NCBI GenBank assembly: GCA_964542165.1
Contig: CAZITQ010000011.1
Span: 11,413 to 75,412, forward strand
Direction of reading: 5' to 3'
DNA from: CAYTBN01 sp964542165
Lineage (GTDB): Bacteria; Myxococcota_A; UBA796; UBA9615; CAYRNR01
Length of the DNA: 64,000 nucleotides
The translations under genes and the position numbers were made by a program. Below are positions 17,437 to 25,056 of the stretch, piece after piece; position 1 is the first letter of the stretch, and each line of letters starts with the position of its first letter. Under the pieces are notes generated by a model. The model ran no database searches and was not told the origin of the DNA. It saw only the letters and a list, made by a program, of their open reading frames with translations.

Positions 17437-19825
17437 AGCGGCTCTGGGCGCGGGCGTTCACGTACTCGACGCGCTTGGCCTGGGACAGGGCGGCCAGGGC
17501 GCGGCAGTCGGCGGTGCTCAGGACCAGCGCCTTTCCGCTGTCATCGTCGATCAATACGAAGTCCCGAGACGAGAAGCTACTGCTCTTGGTGTACTCGCCA
17601 ACCAGGGCAGCCCAGCCGGCGAACCACTCCTCCTTCGAGAGCTTGATCTGCTGTCCCGCGACCACGACCACGGTGGCGGCGTGACTGTAGTGCACCACCA
17701 CGTCGTGCACGTCTCCCGCGACCGGGGTGATCTGGATCCCGCGTAGGGCCCGGGTCTCGGTCTCTCCGGTGGCCAGCAGGCCGCGGACCTGCTCCGCCCA
17801 GGCGGCCGTGGGCCCGGCGCCGGGGCTGTTGGCCGCGCCGCTCCAGGGGGACGAATCCGTGACCGGGGGCGCTCCCCCCGCGGAAGGGGCCGGGCCCGGT
17901 GCCGCTGCCGGGGCACCACCGGCGGCCGCGATCTCGGGGGGCGGCGGCGCTCCCCGGCCCAGCAGCAACCGCCCGCGCAAGGCACCCCAGGATCCCATCA
18001 TCCCCAGCTGCTTTGCGCCCCCCTGCAGGGGGAGCTGCAGCCCGATCAGGAGGGGATCGGCTTGCCACAAGGGCACGGTGAACTCGCGCGTCCCATCCGT
18101 CACCGTGACCAGGGCCGGCCCGGTCAGCGGGGTCGCGGTGAACTGGAAGGCCGTCCGGCCGTGGTGGTCGGTGGCGCCGCCCCCGGTCACGGTGCCCACG
18201 CCGTTGGCCGCCGTGGCGCTCAGCTCGACGCCGGACACGGGCAGCGCGAACCGATCGAGGGCCATGGCGACGATCGTGGTCGTGCCGTTGACGGGCACCT
18301 GGTCCATTACCGGCCACGCCACCAGGGCGTCCACCGGGCGCTGGCTGGCGGGCATCATCACTTCGGCGGACAGGGCCACCGGGACGTCGAAGTTCGTCGT
18401 GACGCTGGCGTCGAACGCCCCCCCGGCCGGGGACGCCTCCATGGGGATCACCCCCGCCTGGCTGGCGAAGGCCACGCCGACTCCCGCCGGGAGTCCCCCA
18501 TCGTGCCCCAGCACCTGACCGCGCAGGGTCACTGCTCGCTCGCCGCCCTCCACCATGGGCGGATTCGTGGAGAAGGAGAGCCCGGCGGGCAGCGCCGGGA
18601 TCACGGTGAAGGCCACGCTCTCCCGGTCCAGCTGTTCGCTGCCCAGCAGCGACGCGGTCATGGTCAGCGGTGTGGTCGAGGTCACGGCGGGGGGCACGAA
18701 GATCGCCTGAAACACCCCGGGCGCCACACGATTCAGCGCGGTGAATTCACCGCCGGTCGCGTCGATCTGAAGGGGTGGATCGCTGGACAACGGCCGGCCG
18801 AGCTCGTCGATCACGTGCAGGTAGATCGGCATCCCGAGCGCGCCGTTGCCCGGGTACTCCCGGGCCGGCTGGGCGATCAGCAGCCGCTTGTACGGCCGGA
18901 CGCGCAGGTCCACCTCCACGGGGTTGGTCGGGTTGCCCTCGGCGTCGATGGCGAAGGCCGTGGCGCTCGCAACCCCCGGCGGCACCTCGATGGGCACCGT
19001 GGCCAGCCCGTTCGCGTCGGCGACCACCGGGCCGAACTGCCGGTCGCCGACGGTCATGCCCACGGCCGTCATGGGCGCGCCGGTGTCCACGGGCCAGTCC
19101 ACGGCGCCGACCAGGGGTAGAGAGAAGAACGCGTAGGAAATCTCCGGACGGGCCAGATCGACCACCGCCAGGATCACCATCGCTGGAGTCTTCTGCTCGG
19201 GCGGGGGGGTGTACTGGACGACGTACGCTCCGTTGCCCAGCACCTGCACCTCCCCCACCGTGCCCAGCGAGGCGCGCACGCCCAGCTCCCGGCCATCCAC
19301 CGGTTGCCCCTGGCCGTCGATGGCATTGATCACCAGCGTCGCCGCCTGATGCGTGCCCAGCAGGATCGCCTCGGGGGTGGACTGCAAGGTGAAGCGCAGG
19401 GTGTCGGGGGGGACGATCTCCAGCGGGAAGGCGACCTCGGCGGTCTGCTTGCCCACCTTCACCCGCACGGTCAGCTGGGCGGTGTGGGGCTGGGCGAGCG
19501 CGCCGATGGAGTACTCGGCGGTCCAGACCCCGGGCCCGATGGGTACGAACTCTCCCAGCCGCCCCATGTCCACCCGGCTGCCACGGAAGTTCCCGTCCCC
19601 CGCCAGCTGCCCGTGCTCGTCGGTGACCAGCAGCGCCAGCACCTGTGCGGACCCATCCGCCTGGATCGGACCCGGGGGCACCAGCGTGACGGTGATGGGC
19701 CGCTTGAGGGTGATTCGCCCCTGGGCTTCCGCAGGGCGCGGCGCCCCCACGATCGCGACCAGCGCGAGGGACAGCAGCGCGATCAGGGCGCCGTGGGTTC
19801 GTCGGTGTGGGGGTGAGCTGTGCAT
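17435..19825 (-). CDS. Large secreted Ig-like (invasin/Big-type) surface protein
   Basis: A 796-residue protein. ATG 19825 (MHSSPPHRRT) was chosen because a signal peptide follows (ALIALLSLALVAIVGAPRPAEA); 21 upstream codons are open but lack a ribosome site. The mature protein is a chain of beta-sandwich repeats with the recurring pattern (L/V)xxDxxGQPVxGxxLxVxAxxGxxG and F.Y.PP, typical of Big_1/invasin Ig-like modules: VINAIDGQGQPVDGRELGVRA, LHVIDELGRPLSSDPPLQID, MALDRFALPVSGVELSATAANG. A Pro/Ala/Gly-rich linker near residues 640-700 leads to a small C-terminal domain with no barrel. It is probably a structural or adhesive envelope protein. Confidence 0.75.
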   Translation of the reverse strand: MHSSPPHRRTHGALIALLSLALVAIVGAPRPAEAQGRITLKRPITVTLVPPGPIQADGSAQVLALLVTDEHGQLAGDGNFRGSRVDMGRLGEFVPIGPGVWTAEYSIGALAQPHTAQLTVRVKVGKQTAEVAFPLEIVPPDTLRFTLQSTPEAILLGTHQAATLVINAIDGQGQPVDGRELGVRASLGTVGEVQVLGNGAYVVQYTPPPEQKTPAMVILAVVDLARPEISYAFFSLPLVGAVDWPVDTGAPMTAVGMTVGDRQFGPVVADANGLATVPIEVPPGVASATAFAIDAEGNPTNPVEVDLRVRPYKRLLIAQPAREYPGNGALGMPIYLHVIDELGRPLSSDPPLQIDATGGEFTALNRVAPGVFQAIFVPPAVTSTTPLTMTASLLGSEQLDRESVAFTVIPALPAGLSFSTNPPMVEGGERAVTLRGQVLGHDGGLPAGVGVAFASQAGVIPMEASPAGGAFDASVTTNFDVPVALSAEVMMPASQRPVDALVAWPVMDQVPVNGTTTIVAMALDRFALPVSGVELSATAANGVGTVTGGGATDHHGRTAFQFTATPLTGPALVTVTDGTREFTVPLWQADPLLIGLQLPLQGGAKQLGMMGSWGALRGRLLLGRGAPPPPEIAAAGGAPAAAPGPAPSAGGAPPVTDSSPWSGAANSPGAGPTAAWAEQVRGLLATGETETRALRGIQITPVAGDVHDVVVHYSHAATVVVVAGQQIKLSKEEWFAGWAALVGEYTKSSSFSSRDFVLIDDDSGKALVLSTADCRALAALSQAKRVEYVNARAQSR

Positions 19826-20013
19826 CCGTGGCCTCCCTGCGGATCGGCGGGAAAGGGCGAGCTTACGGCGAACGGGGTCCACGAGCAACGACGATGCGGA
19901 CGGCCTGGACGTGCGTCACACCGATCCCACAGAAGAGAAAAAGCTCCATGATTTCTACGGGTTGAGTCATGCTGCCCAGGAGCCCGGCGTCCCGATCAGA
20001 GCCTCCGAATTTC

Positions 20014-20043
20014 TTGACAGCGGCGGAGACGCGCCACTATCAT
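20014..20043 (+). promoter_or_regulatory. Sigma-70-like promoter of the rpsP operon
   Basis: A perfect -35 TTGACA (20014-20019), an 18-nt spacer and TATCAT (20038-20043, five of six matches to TATAAT). This leaves a leader of about 80 nt before rpsP, enough for a structured 5' UTR. The 19826-20013 stretch upstream holds no gene I can see. Confidence 0.65.
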
Positions 20044-20129
20044 GCGTTGCTTTTTCGGCAGGCCCCGGTGCGCGGTGCCTCCCGTCAAAGAGGTAACAAC
20101 CTGGAATCGTTGAGATTTCGGAGGATACG

Positions 20130-20408
20130 ATGTCCGTCAAACTTCGGCTGGCCCGGCACGGCGCCAAGAAGCGGCCGTTCTATCGGGTGGTGGCAGCCGA
20201 CATCAACAGCCCCCGCGATGGCCGCTTCCTGGAGATCCTGGGGACCTACGATCCCAACCAGAAGCCGTCGGCGATCGTGCTCAAGGGCGACCGCGTCCAG
20301 CACTGGCTGGACCACGGCGCGACCCCGACCAAGACGGTGGCCGAGCTGATCAAGAAGTTCGGCTCCCTCGAGGCACAGCCCGAGGCGGCGGAAGGTCAAG
20401 CGTCGTGA
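20130..20408 (+). CDS. rpsP: 30S ribosomal protein S16
   Basis: A 92-residue protein with the S16 N-terminus SVKLRLARHGAKKRPFYRVV and the following SPRDGRFLEILGTYDP, both diagnostic. It binds 16S rRNA early in 30S assembly. GGAGGATACG precedes the ATG. It heads the operon rpsP-khpA-rimM-trmD-rplS, the conserved order in many bacteria, and its stop overlaps khpA by 4 nt (GTGA). Confidence 0.97.
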   Translation: MSVKLRLARHGAKKRPFYRVVAADINSPRDGRFLEILGTYDPNQKPSAIVLKGDRVQHWLDHGATPTKTVAELIKKFGSLEAQPEAAEGQAS

Positions 20409-20698
20409 AAGAGCTGGTCCGCTTCCTCGTCGCAGCGCTGGTGGATCACCCCGAGGACATCGAGCTGTACGAGGTCGAGGGCGGCAGAACGACGATCCTG
20501 GAGCTGAAGGTCCACCCGGACGACCTGGGCAAGGTGATCGGGCGGCAGGGGAAGACGGCCAACGCGCTGCGCACCCTGCTCAAGGCCCACGCCTCGCGGG
20601 AACGCAAGCGGGTGGTCCTGGAGATCATCGAGGCGGGCGAAGATGAGCAAGGCGACGCCAGGGAAGAGGAAGACACCGAGGACACGCAGGACGCGTGA
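20405..20698 (+). CDS. khpA: KH-domain RNA-binding protein KhpA (YlqC)
   Basis: A 97-residue protein with a GTG start overlapping the rpsP stop. It contains the single KH-domain core GKVIGRQGKTANALRTLLKAHA (GxxG loop IGRQGKT). The N-terminus LVRFLVAALVDHPEDIELYEVEG is typical of the family. It binds RNA, usually with KhpB, and is regularly encoded between rpsP and rimM. The tail beyond the KH domain is strongly acidic (EDEQGDAREEEDTEDTQ); this is also where rimM begins in another frame. Confidence 0.93.
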   Translation: MKELVRFLVAALVDHPEDIELYEVEGGRTTILELKVHPDDLGKVIGRQGKTANALRTLLKAHASRERKRVVLEIIEAGEDEQGDAREEEDTEDTQDA

Positions 20699-21284
20699 CC
20701 TGGCGGATCGTCTGATCCCGCTTCCCCGCGAGGCCGCCGCTCCCCCCCGCGACCGCGTCACCCTGGGCGAGCTGGTCAAGCCCTGGGGCGTGCGCGGTGA
20801 ACAGACGGTGATGTTGCACAACCCGGCGTCCGACCTGCTGGAGCAGGTGGACGCCGTCTTCGTCGAGGGGGAGGGCTTCCCCGTGCGGCGGGTGGCGCTC
20901 CGGGGAGCCCGCCGGATCGGCCGACGGTACGTCGTCCATCTGGAGGGCATCGGGGCCCCCGAAGATGCCGAGCACCTGCGGGGACTCGAGCTGAGCGTGG
21001 CGGAGGACGAGCTGCCTCCCCTGGACGAAGAGGACGAATTCTACGTCCGGGACCTCATCGGTCTGGCCGTGATCGACGGCGAGGGCGAGACGGTCGGGAC
21101 CCTGGAGGACGTCATCCCCACGGGGGGCAACGACGTCTACGTGGTCCGAGGCCCCGACGGCGAGCGGCTGATCCCGGCGGTCAGCTCGTTCGTGGAGTCG
21201 GTGGACCTGGACGAAGGCCGGATCCGGCTCGCGGAGGATGCCCTGGTGGACCTCCCCGTGACCGGCGCCGGCAAGGAGCTTTGA
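20643..21284 (+). CDS. rimM: Ribosome maturation factor RimM
   Basis: A 213-residue protein needed for 16S rRNA processing and 30S head assembly, through binding to S19. The N-terminal RimM barrel begins VTLGELVKPWGVRGEQTVMLHNP and the C-terminal PRC barrel contains EFYVRDLIGLAVIDGEGETVGTLEDVI and GGNDVYVVRGPDGERLIPAVSSFVES. The assigned ATG lies 56 nt inside khpA, which gives a basic 37-residue extension (KATPGKRKTPRTRRTRD) before the conserved domain. No in-frame ATG or GTG lies nearer the domain. Confidence 0.92.
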   Translation: MSKATPGKRKTPRTRRTRDLADRLIPLPREAAAPPRDRVTLGELVKPWGVRGEQTVMLHNPASDLLEQVDAVFVEGEGFPVRRVALRGARRIGRRYVVHLEGIGAPEDAEHLRGLELSVAEDELPPLDEEDEFYVRDLIGLAVIDGEGETVGTLEDVIPTGGNDVYVVRGPDGERLIPAVSSFVESVDLDEGRIRLAEDALVDLPVTGAGKEL

Positions 21285-21285
21285 C

Positions 21286-21987
21286 ATTCGCATCGACGTC
21301 CTCACGCTGTTTCCGGGGATGTTCGAGCCGTACCTGGGCGCGAGCATCCTGGGCCGGGCGCGTGAGGCAGGCCACCTGGAGATGGCCGTCCACGACATCC
21401 GCGACTGGGCGGAGGGGCGGCATCGGCAGGCGGACGACTACCCCTTCGGGGGTGGGCAGGGCATGGTGCTCAAGCCGGAACCGCTGGTGGGCGCCATCGA
21501 GGCCGTGAGGGATCGGGAGGCCATGGGCCGCGGGCACGTGGCGCTGATGACCCCCCAGGGCGCGCCGTTCCGGCAGGAGCACGCGCGACGGCTCGCGACC
21601 CTGCCCCACCTGGTGCTGGTCTGCGGCCGGTACGAGGGGGTGGACGAGCGGGTCCGCGAGGGCTGGGTCGACGAGGAGCTGTCCATCGGCGACTTCGTCC
21701 TCACCGGCGGCGAGCTGCCTGCCCTGGTGGTCGTGGATGCGGTGGCGAGATTGCTGCCGGGTGTGCTGGGCAACGAGGCCAGCCACGCGGACGAGAGCTT
21801 CGAGGCGGGGCTCCTGGAGTACCCGCAATACACCCGCCCCCGGGAGTTCCGGGGACGGTCGGTCCCCGAGGTGCTGCTGAGCGGGGATCACGCCCGCATC
21901 GCGCGCTGGCGTGCGGAACAGTCGGTGGAACGTACGAGACAACGCCGCCCGGACCTGCTAGAGGAGGGCGGCGAGACGAACGACTGA
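21286..21987 (+). CDS. trmD: tRNA (guanine-N1-)-methyltransferase TrmD, probable AUU start
   Basis: A 233-residue SPOUT-class enzyme that makes m1G37 in tRNA. The conserved family start M-R-I-D-V-L-T-L-F-P is encoded in frame just before the first ATG (21319), but its first codon is ATT (21286-21288). An AGGAG at 21274-21278 lies seven nt upstream of the ATT, ideal spacing, and rimM stops at 21284. Starting at 21319 would delete the first beta-strand. Other motifs are GGGQGMVLKPEP, CGRYEGVDERV, SIGDFVLTGGELPALVV and the C-terminal HYTRP-like YTRPREFRG. An ATG-to-ATT sequencing error is the alternative explanation. Confidence 0.9.
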   Translation: MRIDVLTLFPGMFEPYLGASILGRAREAGHLEMAVHDIRDWAEGRHRQADDYPFGGGQGMVLKPEPLVGAIEAVRDREAMGRGHVALMTPQGAPFRQEHARRLATLPHLVLVCGRYEGVDERVREGWVDEELSIGDFVLTGGELPALVVVDAVARLLPGVLGNEASHADESFEAGLLEYPQYTRPREFRGRSVPEVLLSGDHARIARWRAEQSVERTRQRRPDLLEEGGETND

Positions 21988-22025
21988 GAAGGCGAGTCCT
22001 GCGGGGCCGCCCTGGAGCCGGGAAG

Positions 22026-22403
22026 ATGGACATCATCCAGACCATCGAGAACGAGCAGCTGGCGAAGGCGCCCGAGCGACGCTTCCGCGTCGGCGACACG
22101 GTCCGCGTGCACGTGCGGATCATCGAGGGCGAAAAAGAGCGGATCCAGGTCTTCGAGGGCGTGGTCATCGCCCACAAGCGAAACGGCATCCGCAGCACGG
22201 TCACCGTCCGCAAGGTCAGCTACGGCGTGGGCGTCGAGCGCGTGTTCCCGGTCTACGGCCCGGTGATCGACCGCATCGACTTCGTCCGTCGGGGCAAGGT
22301 CCGGCGCAACAAGCTGTACTACCTGCGCAAGCTCTCGGGCAAGGCCGCGCGCATCCCCGAGATCCGCGACATCCCGGCCTCCCGCGCCCCGAAGTCCGGC
22401 TGA
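22026..22403 (+). CDS. rplS: 50S ribosomal protein L19
   Basis: A 125-residue protein with family signatures FRVGDTVRVHVRIIEGEKER, QVFEGVVIAHKRNGI, TVRKVSYGVGVERVFPVY and VRRGKVRRNKLYYLR. It sits at the 30S-50S interface. It is 38 nt after trmD, the normal order, with GGGAAG before the ATG. Confidence 0.97.
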   Translation: MDIIQTIENEQLAKAPERRFRVGDTVRVHVRIIEGEKERIQVFEGVVIAHKRNGIRSTVTVRKVSYGVGVERVFPVYGPVIDRIDFVRRGKVRRNKLYYLRKLSGKAARIPEIRDIPASRAPKSG

Positions 22404-22425
22404 ACCTGCAGGCGGACGTCCCCGG

Positions 22426-22797
22426 ATGACGGCGCCCCACCTCCGCCTGGGCGAGGTCGGCGAGCGCGTGGCGGCCGAACGGCTGGCCGCCCGGGGGCAC
22501 CGGATCCTCGAACGCCGCTGGCGGGGCCGCGGCGGTGAGATCGACCTGATCACCCTCTGCGACGGCACCCTCCACTTCGTCGAAGTCAAGACCCGCACCG
22601 GCAGCCAGACCGTGGGCGGCGTCTGGGACACCATCTCCGCGAGCAAGCGCTCCAAGCTCGCCCGCACCGCCGAGGCCTACCTCATCTCGGACCCACCGCC
22701 CCACGACGGATGCGTGTTCACCGTGGCCCTGGTCCACGCGGTGGACGACGAGCTGGTGGTGGAGATCCTCGAGGACGCGTTCGACAGTCCCCGCTAG
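22426..22797 (+). CDS. yraN: YraN/UPF0102 family PD-(D/E)XK nuclease-like protein
   Basis: A 123-residue protein with the YraN N-terminus GEVGERVAAERLAARGHRILERRWRGRGGEIDLI followed by LHFVEVKTRT. The E...D...EVK array is the restriction-endonuclease-like active site. The C-terminal part (VWDTISASKRSKLARTAEAYL) matches the family. It is often encoded with rplS, rnhB and rsmI; here rnhB is missing. The cell role is unknown. Confidence 0.92.
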   Translation: MTAPHLRLGEVGERVAAERLAARGHRILERRWRGRGGEIDLITLCDGTLHFVEVKTRTGSQTVGGVWDTISASKRSKLARTAEAYLISDPPPHDGCVFTVALVHAVDDELVVEILEDAFDSPR

Positions 22798-22829
22798 AGC
22801 CGGTTCTCCGGCCCATCCGTTACCTTGAT

Positions 22830-24284
22830 GTGACGCGCGTCCCCTCCCCGCTCCGACCGGCGGTGATCGCCGCGATCTGGTTCACCCTCGCCCTGTCCAC
22901 GCCGGGCTGCTCCCGGGGGGAGGTGGCGACGACCTACTCCGACGTGCTCCTCGAGGACCTCCCCCACGTAGGTCAGAAACCCGACTTCTGCGGCGAGGCC
23001 TGCGGCGAGATGGCGCTGCGGTGGTTCGGCGCAGCCGGGGACCAGGACGCCCTCTTCGGGCTGTCCGGTGTGGACCCGGCCCTGGGGCGGGGGGCGTACG
23101 CCGCCGAGCTGAAGCGGGCGCTGGAGGCGGTGGGGTTCGCCGTCGGCGACGTGTGGTACCGGACGTCGGATCGGCGACTGGACCAGGCACTGGAAGAGCA
23201 GTGGGGGGCGATCCACGCCGACCTCCAGGCAGGCTGGCCGACCATCGTGTGCGCCCGTGTCGACGACTCCCCCCTGGCTCTGGAGCACTTCCGGCTGGTC
23301 GTGGGCTACGACGCCGGGGCCGATCAAGTGCTCATGCACGATCCGGCGGTCGACGAAGGTGCCTACCTGCGCTGGAGCCGAACGGAGCTGTACCGGATCT
23401 GGCCGCTGGCCCACGCCGAGGGGCGCTCGACGATCATCCGGCTGCGGCTCGAGCCCGCTTCGCTCAAAGCGCCCGCCCCCGAGGAGGGCGTCCCGCGAGC
23501 TGACCTGGTCCAGCACGTGATGAAGCAGCACGCGAAGCTCCCACACGGGAACTTCTCCACGGTGATCGAGCGCCCCTTCGTGGTGATCGGGGACGGCGGT
23601 GAGGAGGCGGTTCGCCACCGGGCCGAGGGCACGATCCGGCGCTACGTGCGCCTGCTGCGCCAGGACTACTTCGAAAGCGATCCGGAGCCGATCCACACCC
23701 TCTGGCTCTTCCGCGACGGGGACAGCCTGGACCACAACGTGCCGCTGATCTTCGGAAGACAGCCCTCGTCCTACTGGGGCTACTACGACGAACCGAACCG
23801 GGCGGTCGTGGTCAGCGATCGCACCGGCGGCGGCACCCTGGCCCACGAGCTGGTCCACGCCTTCATGGCCGCCAACTTCCCGGGCTGTCCCCCCTGGTTC
23901 GAGGAGGGCCTCGCGTCGCTGTACGAGTACCCCGACGAGCGTGCCGGCCACATCTACGGCCACACCAACTGGCGGCTTCCCGAACTCCAGGCGGCGCTCC
24001 GGGCGGGGACCGTCCCGAGCTTCTCCTACCTGACGTCCATGGACACGGACGAGTTCTACGGCGAGGAGGTGGGCCTGAACTACGCCCAGGCGCGATACCT
24101 GTGCCACCACCTCCAGGAACGCGGTCTGCTCCGCGACTTCTTCCGCCGCTTCCTGCGAGGCCGCGAGTCGGACCCCACCGGGTACGCCACCCTTCAGCAG
24201 ACCCTGGGGATCGACGACACCGACGAGTTCCGCCGGACCTGGGAGCGATACGTGCTCGAGCTCACCTTCCCCCCCGATATCTGA
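22830..24284 (+). CDS. Lipoprotein with C39-like cysteine-peptidase and gluzincin (MA-like) domains
   Basis: A 484-residue protein. I chose GTG 22830 because it directly precedes a lipoprotein signal ending LALSTPGC (Cys27). Residues about 45-200 look like a papain-like C39-type domain: VGQKPDFCGEACGEMAL carries the candidate nucleophile Cys54, and ALEHFRLVVGYD the candidate His, followed by HDPA. Residues about 225-470 look like a gluzincin: LAHELVHAF (H339-E340-x-x-H343) and PPWFEEGLASLYEY with the third ligand Glu, as in DUF1570/peptidase-MA proteins. Having both on one secreted chain is unusual. It sits between yraN and rsmI. The substrate is unknown, and either domain could be inactive. 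Confidence 0.8.
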   Translation: MTRVPSPLRPAVIAAIWFTLALSTPGCSRGEVATTYSDVLLEDLPHVGQKPDFCGEACGEMALRWFGAAGDQDALFGLSGVDPALGRGAYAAELKRALEAVGFAVGDVWYRTSDRRLDQALEEQWGAIHADLQAGWPTIVCARVDDSPLALEHFRLVVGYDAGADQVLMHDPAVDEGAYLRWSRTELYRIWPLAHAEGRSTIIRLRLEPASLKAPAPEEGVPRADLVQHVMKQHAKLPHGNFSTVIERPFVVIGDGGEEAVRHRAEGTIRRYVRLLRQDYFESDPEPIHTLWLFRDGDSLDHNVPLIFGRQPSSYWGYYDEPNRAVVVSDRTGGGTLAHELVHAFMAANFPGCPPWFEEGLASLYEYPDERAGHIYGHTNWRLPELQAALRAGTVPSFSYLTSMDTDEFYGEEVGLNYAQARYLCHHLQERGLLRDFFRRFLRGRESDPTGYATLQQTLGIDDTDEFRRTWERYVLELTFPPDI

Positions 24285-24297
24285 TACCAATGCCCCG

Positions 24298-24993
24298 ATG
24301 CCCGGCACGCTCTACATCGTGGCGACCCCCATCGGGAACCTGGGTGACCTGACGGTCCGGGCGGCGGACGTGCTGTGTTCGGTGGACCGGATCGCGGCCG
24401 AGGACACGCGGCACACGGGCAGGCTGCTGCAGCACATCGGCGCCACCGCTCGCCAGACCAGCTACCACGACCACAACGCCGAGCGGCGGATCCCCGAGCT
24501 GCTGGGACTGCTGGCCGAGGGCAAGGACGTGGCGCTGGTGAGCGACGCGGGCACACCGACCATCTCCGACCCGGGGTTCAAGCTGGTCCGCGCGGCGGCC
24601 GCGGATGGGATCGCGGTGGTGCCGATCCCCGGGGCCAGCGCCGTGTTGACCGCGCTGTGCGGGGCGGGCCTTCCCACGGATCGTTTCCACTTCCTGGGCT
24701 TCCTGCCGGTCAAGAAGGGCAAGGCGACCCGCCTGCTGGAGTCGGTGGCCGAGCTCAAGGCGACCCTGGTGCTCTACGTGTCGCCCTACAAGCTCGGGAG
24801 CACCCTCCCCCTGCTGGTCGACGTCCTCGGCGACCGCCCCGCCTGCCTCTGCCGGGAGCTGACCAAGATCCACGAGACCTTCGACCGCCGCCCCCTGTCG
24901 GCCCTGGCCGAGCACTACAGCGAAGGAAAGGTCAAGGGCGAGATCACCCTGGTGATCGGTCGTCCCGAGCGGGCTCCCAAGCGCGCGCGGTAG
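24298..24993 (+). CDS. rsmI: 16S rRNA (cytidine1402-2'-O)-methyltransferase
   Basis: A 231-residue tetrapyrrole-methylase-fold enzyme that modifies C1402 of 16S rRNA. Diagnostic segments are YIVATPIGNLGDLTVRA, AEDTRHTGRLL, ALVSDAGTPTISDPGFKLV, PIPGASAVLTAL and FLGFLPVKKGKATRLLE. It is shorter than the Escherichia coli enzyme because it lacks the C-terminal HTH-like extension, which is common. Its start is 13 nt after the lipoprotein. Confidence 0.95.
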   Translation: MPGTLYIVATPIGNLGDLTVRAADVLCSVDRIAAEDTRHTGRLLQHIGATARQTSYHDHNAERRIPELLGLLAEGKDVALVSDAGTPTISDPGFKLVRAAAADGIAVVPIPGASAVLTALCGAGLPTDRFHFLGFLPVKKGKATRLLESVAELKATLVLYVSPYKLGSTLPLLVDVLGDRPACLCRELTKIHETFDRRPLSALAEHYSEGKVKGEITLVIGRPERAPKRAR

Positions 24994-25056
24994 TAGAATG
25001 GTGGAGAGGGGGTGTCTGCCCGCAGGACGCAGGCCGGGATCTCCGAGGATCGCCCC

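Noticed and set aside
20690..20705. Alternative rimM start near the end of khpA
   Set aside because: The GTG at 20695 is out of frame with rimM; the 56-nt overlap with khpA is kept.
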